DNA of 64,000 bases, taken from NCBI RefSeq assembly GCF_028550595.1, contig NZ_JAQQGN010000002.1:372001-436000 (forward strand). Direction: 5' to 3'. Shown piece after piece: positions 30,369-38,288 of the stretch. The stretch comes from Luteimonas sp. BLCC-B24. GTDB lineage: Bacteria > Pseudomonadota > Gammaproteobacteria > Xanthomonadales > Xanthomonadaceae. Within the stretch, counting starts at the first letter, position 1, and each line of letters begins with the position of its first letter. The notes under the pieces were generated by a model. It was given only the letters and a program-made list of their open reading frames with translations. It ran no database searches and was not told the DNA's origin. Position numbers and translations under genes: made by a program.

Positions 30369-32612
30369 ATGCGCACCCGCACGCTCACCACTGCCATCCA
30401 CCATTTCATTCGCGCCGACGGCGGCGAAGGCACGCAGCGCCGCAGCTTCCTGCGCGTAAACGCCCGGGCCGATGGCGCTGCCGAGGTCATGGTCTACGGC
30501 GCCATCGGCGAATCGCTGTGGCCCGGCACCGTGTCCGCGCGTGACCTGGTCGAGCAGATCGGCGAGATCACCGCCGAGACCATCCACGTGCGCATCAACA
30601 GCGAGGGCGGCGTGGTGCCGGACGGCATCGCCATCTACAACGCCCTGCGCGCGCACGGGGCGCGCAAGGTCGGATTCGTCGACGGGCAGGCCGCCTCCAT
30701 CGCCGGCGTCGTGCTGATGGCCTGCGACGAAGTCGTGGTCTATCCGACCTCGCTCTTCATGCTGCATGCGCCGAGCACCATCGCGGCCGGTAATGCCTCT
30801 GACTTCCGCGAGTTCGCCGACACGCTCGACGTGCATTCGCGCGCGATGGCCGAGGCCTACGCCGCGAAGACCGGCAAGGCCGACGAAGTCGCCCAGCTGC
30901 TCGCAAGTGGACGCGACCACTGGTACACGGGCCGCGAAGCCGTCGAGTTCGGCTTCGCCGATCGCGTCGAGGAAACCGCCGCGGCGACCACGGCCAGCAA
31001 CGACGGCGCCCGCATCGTCGCCGTCCACTCCTGTCTCGCGGCCACGCGCAACGCGCCCGCACCCATCACCGCCTGCCTCGGCAGGCACATCACCGCGGCC
31101 TTGTCGCCGACCGTCTTCGCCTCGCTGTCCGAGGCGTCACAGCAGGCCGCCATCGGCCATATCGAGGATCCCTCCATGCGCGATCAGTACCTCCGAATCG
31201 TCGCCGAGGCCGGTGCCAACAACGCCGCGCCGGCCGCAACGACCGCTACCACCACCCAGACGCCGCCGGCCGCCGCGCCCGTCACCGCCGTTGCCCCGGC
31301 ACCGGTCGACCCGACGGCAGCCGCTACCGCCGCCATCACCGCGCTGCGCACCCGCAATACGGAAATCCGTGCGATCGCCGCGCCGCACATGGCGAACCCG
31401 CAGGTGGCCGAGTACATCAATGGCGTCATCGACAACGCCGACCCGGCCGTCACCGCAGACATCGCCGGCCGCCACGTGCTGGCGCTTCTGGGCCAGTCGG
31501 GTGCGCCGCTGGCGGGCAACATCACCGCCGTCGCCGGCGGCGACCAGCGCGACCTGACCCGCGCCGCGATGCTCAACGCGATCGAGGCCCGCGCCATGCG
31601 CGCGGAGGCGCAGGGCGACAACCCGTACCGCGGTCACACGCTGGCGGACCTCGCGCGAGAGTGCGTGACCGCCACCGGTACCAACACGCGCGGCATGGAC
31701 CGCATGCAGATCGTCGGCCTGGCGTTCACCCATTCCACCAGCGATTTCCCGTCGCTGCTGGGCGACGCCGCCAACCGTGCCGTGCTGCGCGGCTACGAAG
31801 AGGCCGAAGAGCAGATCGCCCAGTTCACCCGCGCGGTCAGCGTGCCGGACTTCAAGCCGACCAACCTCGTCGGCCTGGGCGCGTTCTCCGACCTGCTCAA
31901 GGTGCCGGAGGGTGGCGAGTTCAAGTACGGCACCTTCAGCGACCAGTCGCAGTCCATGCAGATCGTCACCTACGGCCGCCTGTTCTCGATCACGCGCCAG
32001 GCCATCATCAATGACGACCTCGGCCTGTTCGACGACGTGCCGCGCAAGATGGGCCAGGCCGCGCGCCGCACGATCGCCAAGGCGGTGTTCGACCTGCTCA
32101 ACAGCAACCCGGTTCTCGCCGATGGCGAACAGCTGTTCTCTGCCGCGCACGGCAACCTGCTGACCGGCGCCGCGATCAGCACCGCCAGTGTGGACGCCAT
32201 GCGCGTGGCGATGGCGCGCCAGAAGGACAACGACGGCAACACCATCCGTGTGCCGATGCGTTCTCTGCTCACGCCGATCGCGCTGGGTGGCCTGGCGCGC
32301 ACCGTGCGTGCCAGCCAGTACGAGGTGGGCGCGGCCGGTCAGCGCAACAACACCACGCCGAACATCGTGCAAAACACGTTCGAGGTGATCGACGACGGTC
32401 GCCTGGACGATGCCGATCCGGCGGCGTGGTACGGCATCGCCAACCCGACCTACGTGGACGGCATCGTCATCGGCTACCTCAACGGCAACCAGACGCCCTA
32501 CCTCGAGCAGCAGCAGGGCTTCACCGTCGACGGCGTGGCCTGGAAGGTCCGCCTGGATGCGGCACCGGCCATCGCCGACTACCGCGGTCTCTACAAGAAC
32601 CCCGGCGCGTGA
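30369..32612 (+). CDS. ClpP-like prohead protease fused to major capsid protein
   Basis: A 747-residue fusion. Residues 1-210 are a ClpP-type serine protease with IHVRINSEGGVVPDGIAIYN, the nucleophile region GQAASIAGVVLMA and the histidine in LFMLHAPS. A Pro/Ala/Thr linker (about 280-325) follows. The C-terminal 380 residues are the major capsid protein (FSDLLKVPEGGEFKYGTFSD, LFSITRQAIINDDLG, QGFTVDGVAWKVRLDAAPAI). The protease usually matures the prohead and then separates from the shell protein. No separate capsid or scaffold gene is present, so the fusion appears to be the sole capsid source. Confidence 0.93.
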   Translation: MRTRTLTTAIHHFIRADGGEGTQRRSFLRVNARADGAAEVMVYGAIGESLWPGTVSARDLVEQIGEITAETIHVRINSEGGVVPDGIAIYNALRAHGARKVGFVDGQAASIAGVVLMACDEVVVYPTSLFMLHAPSTIAAGNASDFREFADTLDVHSRAMAEAYAAKTGKADEVAQLLASGRDHWYTGREAVEFGFADRVEETAAATTASNDGARIVAVHSCLAATRNAPAPITACLGRHITAALSPTVFASLSEASQQAAIGHIEDPSMRDQYLRIVAEAGANNAAPAATTATTTQTPPAAAPVTAVAPAPVDPTAAATAAITALRTRNTEIRAIAAPHMANPQVAEYINGVIDNADPAVTADIAGRHVLALLGQSGAPLAGNITAVAGGDQRDLTRAAMLNAIEARAMRAEAQGDNPYRGHTLADLARECVTATGTNTRGMDRMQIVGLAFTHSTSDFPSLLGDAANRAVLRGYEEAEEQIAQFTRAVSVPDFKPTNLVGLGAFSDLLKVPEGGEFKYGTFSDQSQSMQIVTYGRLFSITRQAIINDDLGLFDDVPRKMGQAARRTIAKAVFDLLNSNPVLADGEQLFSAAHGNLLTGAAISTASVDAMRVAMARQKDNDGNTIRVPMRSLLTPIALGGLARTVRASQYEVGAAGQRNNTTPNIVQNTFEVIDDGRLDDADPAAWYGIANPTYVDGIVIGYLNGNQTPYLEQQQGFTVDGVAWKVRLDAAPAIADYRGLYKNPGA

Positions 32613-32701
32613 CGGGAAGGGGGTGACAGCGCGCACCCGCGCGTCGTCACCTCGCTCTCGCAGCACTTGCCCCCAACCCCTCGCACTCCCGGAGAACCAT
32701 C

Positions 32702-33058
32702 ATGAAAAACGGATACCAGGACGCCCGCGTGCTGGATGTCACCCTCGGCGCCGCCGTGACCAGCGGCAGCGTCGTCTCGCAGGGGCGCCTGCTGGGCATT
32801 GCGGTGACCAACGGCGCCGTCGGCGACACCATTGCTGTCCACGTGGAAGGCGTGTTCCGGCTGCCCAAGCTGGGCACCGCCGTCATCGCCACCGGCGATC
32901 CCGTGCATTGGGACGTCAGCCCGGGCCGCGTGATCGTGGCCAGCACCACCACCGGCGACGTCGAGAACTTCGGCTATGCCGTCGAGTCGGCCGGCAACGG
33001 CACCACCGAAGTGCTGGTGCGTCTGTGCCCCGGCCAGGGCGTGCCCAAGCCCGCGTAA
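32702..33058 (+). CDS. Capsid cement / decoration protein (DUF2190-like)
   Basis: A 118-residue protein. ARVLDVTLGAAVTSGSVVSQ then GRLLGIAVTNGAVGDTIAVH, VEGVFRLPK and DPVHWD match DUF2190, a family of capsid-stabilising proteins encoded after the shell protein. Preceded by GGAG at the right distance, 89 bp after the capsid gene. Confidence 0.85.
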   Translation: MKNGYQDARVLDVTLGAAVTSGSVVSQGRLLGIAVTNGAVGDTIAVHVEGVFRLPKLGTAVIATGDPVHWDVSPGRVIVASTTTGDVENFGYAVESAGNGTTEVLVRLCPGQGVPKPA

Positions 33059-33137
33059 CGCCACCTCCCACCCGCACGCGTGCGCCCTCGTCAGTGGCGC
33101 GTGCGGGCTGGGCCCTGCACCGAATCCCGGACGAAGC

Positions 33138-33437
33138 ATGCCGAAGACCATGGATCTGGAAACCGCAACCGAAAGCACGTTCGCGAAGGCCGTCACGCGC
33201 TTCGTCGTGCCCGTGCTGCTGGTTGTCATCGGCTCGCTGATCACCTGGCTGATCACCGACGTCCGCGGCAACCAGGTGCAGCAACAGCAGGAAATGCAGG
33301 CGCTCACGCTGAAGGTCGAGCGCGTCGACAGCAAGGTCGAGCTGATGAACAGCAAGGTCGACAACGGCCTGATCTGGCGCATCAGCGAACTCGAGCGTCG
33401 CCTGCAAACCGTGGAATCCGCAGCGAGGACGCCATGA
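33138..33437 (+). CDS. Single-pass membrane protein with coiled coil (lysis-associated)
   Basis: A 99-residue protein: membrane helix at about 21-42 (FVVPVLLVVIGSLITWLIT), then a long heptad coiled coil (VQQQQEMQALTLKVERVDSK). Its place just before a polytopic holin-like gene suggests an antiholin, pinholin or lysis regulator. Start MPKTMDLETATES at 33138; overlaps the next gene by four bases. Confidence 0.6.
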   Translation: MPKTMDLETATESTFAKAVTRFVVPVLLVVIGSLITWLITDVRGNQVQQQQEMQALTLKVERVDSKVELMNSKVDNGLIWRISELERRLQTVESAARTP

Positions 33438-33823
33438 GCGAGCCGTCGAAGTTGAATCTGATGCAGCGCCTGCGCGGGTGGGTGTCCCAGTGGCAGGAGT
33501 TCGTCGTGTGGCTGCCGGTGCTGTTCGTGATTGCCATCGTCGCCTACGTGCTGCTGGGCGCCGTGGTGCGCATCGGCGCCGATCCGCTGGCGTGGCTGGC
33601 GGAGATCCCGGTGATGTGCGCCTGGGCCGCCGTGGCCTGTGCCACCGCGTGGCTGATCAAGCGCACCTACTGGATGGACCTGGACGACGTCATGGAGCGC
33701 GAGCTCTACGAGCGTGTGCTCAACGAGGCCGATCCGGAGGCGTGGCGTCTGCTCATCAAGGACCGGGTGGAGTGGCTGGCGCTGCTGCTGCTCGCGTTCG
33801 CCTTCTTCTGGCCTGCCCGCTGA
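33434..33823 (+). CDS. Holin-like polytopic membrane protein
   Basis: A 129-residue protein with helices at about 24-44 (VVWLPVLFVIAIVAYVLLGA), 53-74 (LAEIPVMCAWAAVACATAWL) and a C-terminal one at 113-127 (EWLALLLLAFAFFW). Three helices, small size and position upstream of the endolysin and spanins fit a holin, which forms membrane lesions at lysis time. The sequence itself does not match a family I can name. Confidence 0.6.
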   Translation: MSEPSKLNLMQRLRGWVSQWQEFVVWLPVLFVIAIVAYVLLGAVVRIGADPLAWLAEIPVMCAWAAVACATAWLIKRTYWMDLDDVMERELYERVLNEADPEAWRLLIKDRVEWLALLLLAFAFFWPAR

Positions 33824-33857
33824 CGCGGGGGGTCTCCTGACCAAAAGGAACACTGTC

Positions 33858-34223
33858 GTGACTTCTGAATGCATCGAGCAGGAAATCCAAGCGAAGGGCC
33901 TGACCGCGCCGCGCGTGACGCCGGCAGATATCGAAGCCGCGATCGCCGGCGAGCACTACTTCACCGCAGGCGATGGATTCGCCGGTGCGGCCGCGCTGAC
34001 CGTTGAAGAGGGCGGGACGATCGCGCCGCCTGCGCCGCTCGACCTGCTGACCTTCTGCGTGCTGGTGCTGGACAACGGCTTCACCGTCACGGGTGAGTCT
34101 GCCTGCGCCAGCCCCGAGAACTTCGACGCCGAGCTGGGCCGGAAGATCGCGCGCCAGAACGCCGTCGCGAAGATCTGGCCGCTGCTCGGCTTTCGTCTGC
34201 GCGATTCACTCGCGGGCATCTGA
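33858..34223 (+). CDS. Gp49-like phage protein
   Basis: A 121-residue protein from a GTG start. The second half, DLLTFCVLVLDNGFTVTGES then ACASPENFDAELGRKIARQN and AVAKIWPLLGFRLRD, is the Gp49/gp66 signature found in many phages. Function unknown; in other genomes it is often near lysis or early genes. Ends on the same base at which the endolysin begins. Confidence 0.8.
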   Translation: MTSECIEQEIQAKGLTAPRVTPADIEAAIAGEHYFTAGDGFAGAAALTVEEGGTIAPPAPLDLLTFCVLVLDNGFTVTGESACASPENFDAELGRKIARQNAVAKIWPLLGFRLRDSLAGI

Positions 34224-35059
34224 TGCGCGCGTGCCTGCTCCCGCTGCTGTGTCTGCTGGCCGCGTGCACCGGCGCGCCGGCGCCCGCGCCCGTCATCGTT
34301 GCCGTGGAGGCAGCGCAGAATGAGGCGGCCGTCGCCGCCGCGCCTGCCGTCGCAACGGTGGAAACCGCCGTCGCCGAAACCGTGGTGCCGGCCATCGTCG
34401 CCGTGCAGGACGCGGTGCAGGCTGTGCTGCCGGCGCCGTCTGCTACGCCGGCCGTGCCGGTGGTGTCGCCCGCGGCCGCAGCGCTGATCGTCCGGTGGGA
34501 GGTCAGCAGCCCGGCGCACTACAGCCGGGTGCTCGACCGGCCCATCTGGCCGCAGGGCGCCAGCGGCATCACCTGGGGCATCGGCTACGACGGCGGGCAC
34601 GCGACCGCGCGCGACATCCGCACGGCGTGGCACGCGCACGCCGAGGTGGAGCGGCTGGCCACCACCGCCGGCATCGTGGGCACCCGCGCGCGTGATGCGC
34701 TTCCCGCGTACCGCGACATCGTCACGCCCTATGGTTACGCCGCGCAGGTGTTCGCGGACGTGTCGCTGCCGGTGTATCACGCCAGCACGCGCCGGTCCTT
34801 CGGTGGCGGGCTGGATGCGCTGCCGCCCGATGCGGCCGGTGCGCTGGTGTCGATGGTCTACAACCGCGGCGGCAGCATGGCGGGCGATCGCAACCGCGAG
34901 AAGCGGGTGATCCGCGATACCTGCATCCCGGCCGGTGATCTCGCGTGCATCGCGCAGCAGCTGCGCGGCATGTGCCGGCTGTGGGTGGGCACCGTGAACG
35001 AGCGCGGCCTGTGCAACCGGCGCGACGACGAAGCGCGCCTCGCGGAGCGTGCGGCATGA
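34223..35059 (+). CDS. Endolysin with lipoprotein-type signal (lysozyme-like)
   Basis: A 278-residue protein. Residues 1-15 form a signal peptide ending in a lipobox (LLAAC, Cys15), followed by an Ala/Val/Pro-rich linker to about residue 85. The catalytic part begins with RWEVSS (candidate acid Glu93) and ITWGIGYDGGHATARDI, the lysozyme-like E ... GxTxGxGxD arrangement, then VSMVYNRGGSMAGDRNREKR. By family it cleaves peptidoglycan. The signal suggests export by Sec and lipid anchoring rather than release through a holin alone. Overlaps the spanin gene by four bases. Confidence 0.78.
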   Translation: MRACLLPLLCLLAACTGAPAPAPVIVAVEAAQNEAAVAAAPAVATVETAVAETVVPAIVAVQDAVQAVLPAPSATPAVPVVSPAAAALIVRWEVSSPAHYSRVLDRPIWPQGASGITWGIGYDGGHATARDIRTAWHAHAEVERLATTAGIVGTRARDALPAYRDIVTPYGYAAQVFADVSLPVYHASTRRSFGGGLDALPPDAAGALVSMVYNRGGSMAGDRNREKRVIRDTCIPAGDLACIAQQLRGMCRLWVGTVNERGLCNRRDDEARLAERAA

Positions 35060-35502
35060 ACGCCCTCACCGTGAAGCCGCTGCTGTATCTGATCGGGCTG
35101 CTGCTCGTGGCCCTGGTGGCGCTCGGCACGCGCGGCTGCGTGCAGTCCGCGAACGCGCGCACCGCCGCCGCGAAGCTGGAGACCGCCGACGAGCTGGTGG
35201 GGCGGGTGCGCACCGAGCGCGATGCCTGGAAGCGCCAGGCCGAAACCAATGCGGCCAACGCCAACACCTGCGCCACGTCGCTGGAGACGATGACCAGCGA
35301 ATACGAGCGGCAGCAGCGCGACCACGCCACGCTCGACGCACAGCGACAGGCCGCCATCACCGCCGCCCAAGCGGCCGAGCAGGACGCCAGCCGCACGCTC
35401 GCGCGTTTCACCGCGCAGTTCCAGGCCGAGTCCCGCAAGCCGGACTGCGGCGCCGCGCTGGCGGCCGTGGGCCGCTCCTGTCCCGCCCTGGAGGGCTACT
35501 GA
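35056..35502 (+). CDS. i-spanin (Rz-like)
   Basis: A 148-residue type II membrane protein: N-terminal helix (LLYLIGLLLVALVALGT) followed by a long periplasmic coiled coil (ERDAWKRQAETNAANANTCA ... EYERQQRDHATLDAQRQAAI) and a short Cys-containing C-terminus. This is the standard inner-membrane spanin plan. It is directly followed by a lipoprotein partner, the start/stop sharing one base. Together they fuse inner and outer membranes in the last step of lysis. Confidence 0.85.
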   Translation: MNALTVKPLLYLIGLLLVALVALGTRGCVQSANARTAAAKLETADELVGRVRTERDAWKRQAETNAANANTCATSLETMTSEYERQQRDHATLDAQRQAAITAAQAAEQDASRTLARFTAQFQAESRKPDCGAALAAVGRSCPALEGY

Positions 35503-35801
35503 TGCGCTGCCTGTTGATCCTCGCCATCGCCACGCTGCTGGCGGCCTGTGGCCGCGACCGCGGTGATCTCAAGGCGGACCTTCCGCCCTCGTGCCCGGCC
35601 GGCGCGGCGGCCGAGGTGCGCATTGTCGAGCGGAAGATCTACGTGCCCATCGACAGCGTGCTCACCCGGCGCGAGCCGATCGCCGAGGGCCCGCTGGCCG
35701 AGTGTCCGCAGGTGGCCCGCGAGCGCCGCGCCGCGCTCGAGCGGGCGAACAGCCGCCTGCAGCAGATCGAATCGGTGCAGGGCACCGAGGTGAAGCCGTG
35801 A
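35502..35801 (+). CDS. o-spanin lipoprotein (Rz1-like)
   Basis: A 99-residue protein with signal peptide and lipobox (TLLAAC, Cys16), then PPSCP and a helical, charged C-terminus. It is the outer-membrane partner of the upstream i-spanin. Unlike lambda Rz1 it is not embedded in the Rz gene but follows it in tandem. Confidence 0.82.
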   Translation: MRCLLILAIATLLAACGRDRGDLKADLPPSCPAGAAAEVRIVERKIYVPIDSVLTRREPIAEGPLAECPQVARERRAALERANSRLQQIESVQGTEVKP

Positions 35802-36136
35802 GCCAGCGTGCCGCGCTCGCGGAGATGGACGCGGACCTGCACGCGGCGTTCGCCGATGCCGGCATGGCCGACAGCGGCCTGTACTGGTCTCCGAATGCAG
35901 CGCCGGATGCCATGCCGGTGCCGGTGGACGTCTACGTGGACCGCGACATCCAGACGCTGGGCGACGTGCGCCAGACGGTCGCCGGCCGCGTCGAGGTGGC
36001 CTATGTGCTGAGCGCGCTGTACCGCCCGGAGCAGGGCGGCGTGCTCGACGTCGACGGCGACCGCTACGAGAACGCCAGCGCGATCTCGGACGACGGATCG
36101 ATCAGCCGCTGGATGGTGCGCCGTGCCCGCGCCTGA
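35798..36136 (+). CDS. Head-tail connector, FII-like
   Basis: A 112-residue protein from a GTG overlapping the o-spanin stop. DVYVDRDIQTLGDVRQTVAG followed by RVEVAYVLSALYRPEQGGVL and a final ISRWMVRRA suits the lambda FII / stopper class, small beta-barrels that close the head and bind the tail. Position before the tail-terminator-like gene agrees. Family match is from pattern and order. Confidence 0.6.
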   Translation: MSQRAALAEMDADLHAAFADAGMADSGLYWSPNAAPDAMPVPVDVYVDRDIQTLGDVRQTVAGRVEVAYVLSALYRPEQGGVLDVDGDRYENASAISDDGSISRWMVRRARA

Positions 36137-36614
36137 GCTGGAGCCCATCACCTGGCGCGCGCTCGTGGCGTTGGCCGACGTGGTGCGCGGCATCACGACC
36201 GCCGCCGGTTATCGCACGGATCTCGGTGCGGGCAAGGTCGTGCTGGACGACGAGGAGGTGGACGGCGACGAAACCGACGACGCCTGCACCTTCATCGACG
36301 CCGGCGACATCGATCCGGCCGCTGGAGGAAAGCGATTCGACAGCCCCAGCGTCGACATCACCATCGAGTTCGTCGTGCCGCGCCGCACCGGCGTCCAGGC
36401 CAAGTTGCTCGCGCACCGCGGCTGCGCCGACCTGATCCGCGCGCTCAACTTCAAGACCACCGGCCGCGATACCAACCTGCCGCAGGGATTCACCTCGTTC
36501 GAGCTCACCGGCGCGCGTCTGCGCGGCTACACCGATGAGGAACAGGCCGCCTCGTTCGTCATCGCTCAGGTCACCGCGCGGGCGGGCCTGACGGAACTGC
36601 ATTCGCCCGCTTAA
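36123..36614 (+). CDS. Tail terminator / minor tail protein
   Basis: A 163-residue protein. ALADVVRGITTAAGYRTDLG at the start and ITIEFVVPRRTGVQAKLLAH in the middle resemble tail-completion (gpU-like) proteins of siphophages; the region TSFELTGARLRGYTDEEQAA would be a beta strand pair. Starts with GTG 14 bases inside the connector gene. It precedes the tail tube gene as a terminator should. Confidence 0.6.
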   Translation: MPAPELEPITWRALVALADVVRGITTAAGYRTDLGAGKVVLDDEEVDGDETDDACTFIDAGDIDPAAGGKRFDSPSVDITIEFVVPRRTGVQAKLLAHRGCADLIRALNFKTTGRDTNLPQGFTSFELTGARLRGYTDEEQAASFVIAQVTARAGLTELHSPA

Positions 36615-36633
36615 CCGCCCACGGAGAACACCC

Positions 36634-37422
36634 ATGGCACAACCCAAAGTCCGACAGTTCGCCGGCGACTTCCGCATGTGGCGGTTGGCACCGGATCGCA
36701 GCCTGATCCCGGTGATTCCGGAACCCACCGACCCCTACGGCAATCAGCCGATCGAAACCAACCTGTTCCAGTTCGGCTATGAGCCGGGCGACGAGGTGAC
36801 GATCAACTCCAAGCGCCGCGGCGGGCGTTACAACCAGCCGATCCACAGCGACCAGCTGCCTGGCGCCACCAGCCTGTCGATCCAGCTGCAGGAGCTGCCC
36901 ACGGCCATCTTGGCGCGCATTCTGCGTGGCCAGGCGGCAGATGCCGCGGTGTCGGCCGGTACCGTCACCGACGAAGCGTTCACCGTGGCCAGCGCCAGCC
37001 ATCCGATCCAGCTGGAGCACGTGTACGTCAGCAGCGTGGTGGTGACCAAGGGCGGCACGCCGCTCGTGGCCGGCACCGACTACACCGCGGACCTGCGTCG
37101 CGGGCAGGTGTTGCCGAAGGCCGGCGGCAGTATCGAGGCCGGTGATGCGTTGAGTATCAGCTACAGCTACGCCGCGGTAAACGGCACGCTGATCCAGGGC
37201 GGTGCAACGCCGCTCGAATCGTTCTACATCAGCGGCGACCTCGAGGACCGCATCAGCGGTGAGGACGGTGAGCTGACGGTGTACGAAGCCCGCCTCGGCG
37301 TCGAGGACGACATCGACTGGCTGGCCACCGAGCCGCTGTCGCCCACGCTGACCGGCAATCTGCTGGTGCCGGCCGGTGCGCCCGCGCCGTACACCTTCCG
37401 CGTGTACGAGCAGGCCGCCTGA
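36634..37422 (+). CDS. Major tail tube protein
   Basis: A 262-residue, beta-rich protein. PVIPEPTDPYGNQPIETNLF, EVTINSKRRGGRYNQPIHSD and LEDRISGEDGELTVYEARLG look like tube-forming proteins; a C-terminal Ig-like portion may start near 125 (EHVYVSSVVVTKGGTPLVAG). AGGAG-like sequence (GGAG) lies 13 bp upstream. Order terminator - tube - small gene - tape measure supports the call. Confidence 0.75.
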   Translation: MAQPKVRQFAGDFRMWRLAPDRSLIPVIPEPTDPYGNQPIETNLFQFGYEPGDEVTINSKRRGGRYNQPIHSDQLPGATSLSIQLQELPTAILARILRGQAADAAVSAGTVTDEAFTVASASHPIQLEHVYVSSVVVTKGGTPLVAGTDYTADLRRGQVLPKAGGSIEAGDALSISYSYAAVNGTLIQGGATPLESFYISGDLEDRISGEDGELTVYEARLGVEDDIDWLATEPLSPTLTGNLLVPAGAPAPYTFRVYEQAA

Positions 37423-37423
37423 C

Positions 37424-37624
37424 GTGGCCCGTCGCCCCCGCAACGGCGGCGACTCCGACCTGCCGGCTGCCGATGTGCAGCCGGCAGTTCCGGTGGTCGA
37501 GCTCGTGGTCATCCGCGGCGGTCATCGCCACAAGGGCGTGACCTACGCCGCCGACACCCCATACTCCGCCACGCCTGCCGAGGCCGAGCTGCTGCGCCGC
37601 TACGGCGCGCTGGTGACTGGCTGA
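37424..37624 (+). CDS. Small phage tail-region protein
   Basis: A 66-residue protein from GTG 37424, two bases after the tube gene. VVELVVIRGGHRHKGVTYAA then TPAEAELLRRYGALV looks like DUF7210-type small phage proteins. It occupies the place where tail assembly chaperones usually lie, but is too short for one; no slippery frameshift site is obvious. Confidence 0.55.
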   Translation: MARRPRNGGDSDLPAADVQPAVPVVELVVIRGGHRHKGVTYAADTPYSATPAEAELLRRYGALVTG

Positions 37625-37625
37625 T

Positions 37626-38285
37626 ATGGCACCCCGCATCCGCAACCGCAACAGCGCGCTGAAGTTCTTCGTGAACGGCCGGCGCGCGCGCGATCTGCAC
37701 GGCCTCACCGATGTGGCAGGCGGCCTGCTGGATGCTTACGACGTCTCCGTGGTGCGCGCCACCACGGGCCTGGTGCGCCGCGCAGAGCCGGCCGCCAAGC
37801 GCAACATCCGCGCCGTCTACAACGTGCGCGCCGGCACCCTGGCCGGCAAGTTCCGCATCGACGAGGGCGCCAAGGGCCGCCGCGGCGATCGCGATGATCT
37901 GATCTCCATCTGGGCCAGCACGCGCGATCTGCCGCTGATGGAGTTCGGCGGCCGCTGGCGCGGGCCGGCGCGTCGCAAGAGCGGTGCGCTGGCGCCGGGC
38001 GCTTCGGCCGAGATCGTGCGCGGCCAGCGCAAGGTCTACGACTCCGCCTTCGTGGCCACCATCCAGGGGCGTCGCGCCATCCGCGTGCGCAGCTACGACA
38101 GCGGCCGCGGCAGGCGGCACGGTCGCGGGCCGGTGCGCATGCTGCGCGGCCCCAGCCCGTTCGGGATGCTCTCGGGCGTTGATTACGAGCCCGCGCGGCA
38201 GGTGCGCGACGCCACGCTGTCCGAACTCACCACCTTCTACTTCGCCGAGCTGAAGCGTCAGTTCCGCATGAACCGGAGTGCCTGA
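37626..38285 (+). CDS. Minor tail protein Z-like
   Basis: A 219-residue very basic protein. VVRATTGLVRRAEPAAKRNI, then RAVYNVRAGTLAGKFRI, and RVRSYDSGRGRRHGRGPVRM match the prophage minor tail Z family, needed for joining or stabilising tails in lambda. It lies directly before the tape measure gene rather than between connectors. Confidence 0.75.
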   Translation: MAPRIRNRNSALKFFVNGRRARDLHGLTDVAGGLLDAYDVSVVRATTGLVRRAEPAAKRNIRAVYNVRAGTLAGKFRIDEGAKGRRGDRDDLISIWASTRDLPLMEFGGRWRGPARRKSGALAPGASAEIVRGQRKVYDSAFVATIQGRRAIRVRSYDSGRGRRHGRGPVRMLRGPSPFGMLSGVDYEPARQVRDATLSELTTFYFAELKRQFRMNRSA

Positions 38286-38288
38286 TCC

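Noticed and set aside
37424-38285. Programmed frameshift tail chaperone (G/GT-like) before the tape measure
   Set aside because: The two genes here encode a 66-residue protein and a Z-like protein, with no slippery heptamer and no overlapping frame extension.
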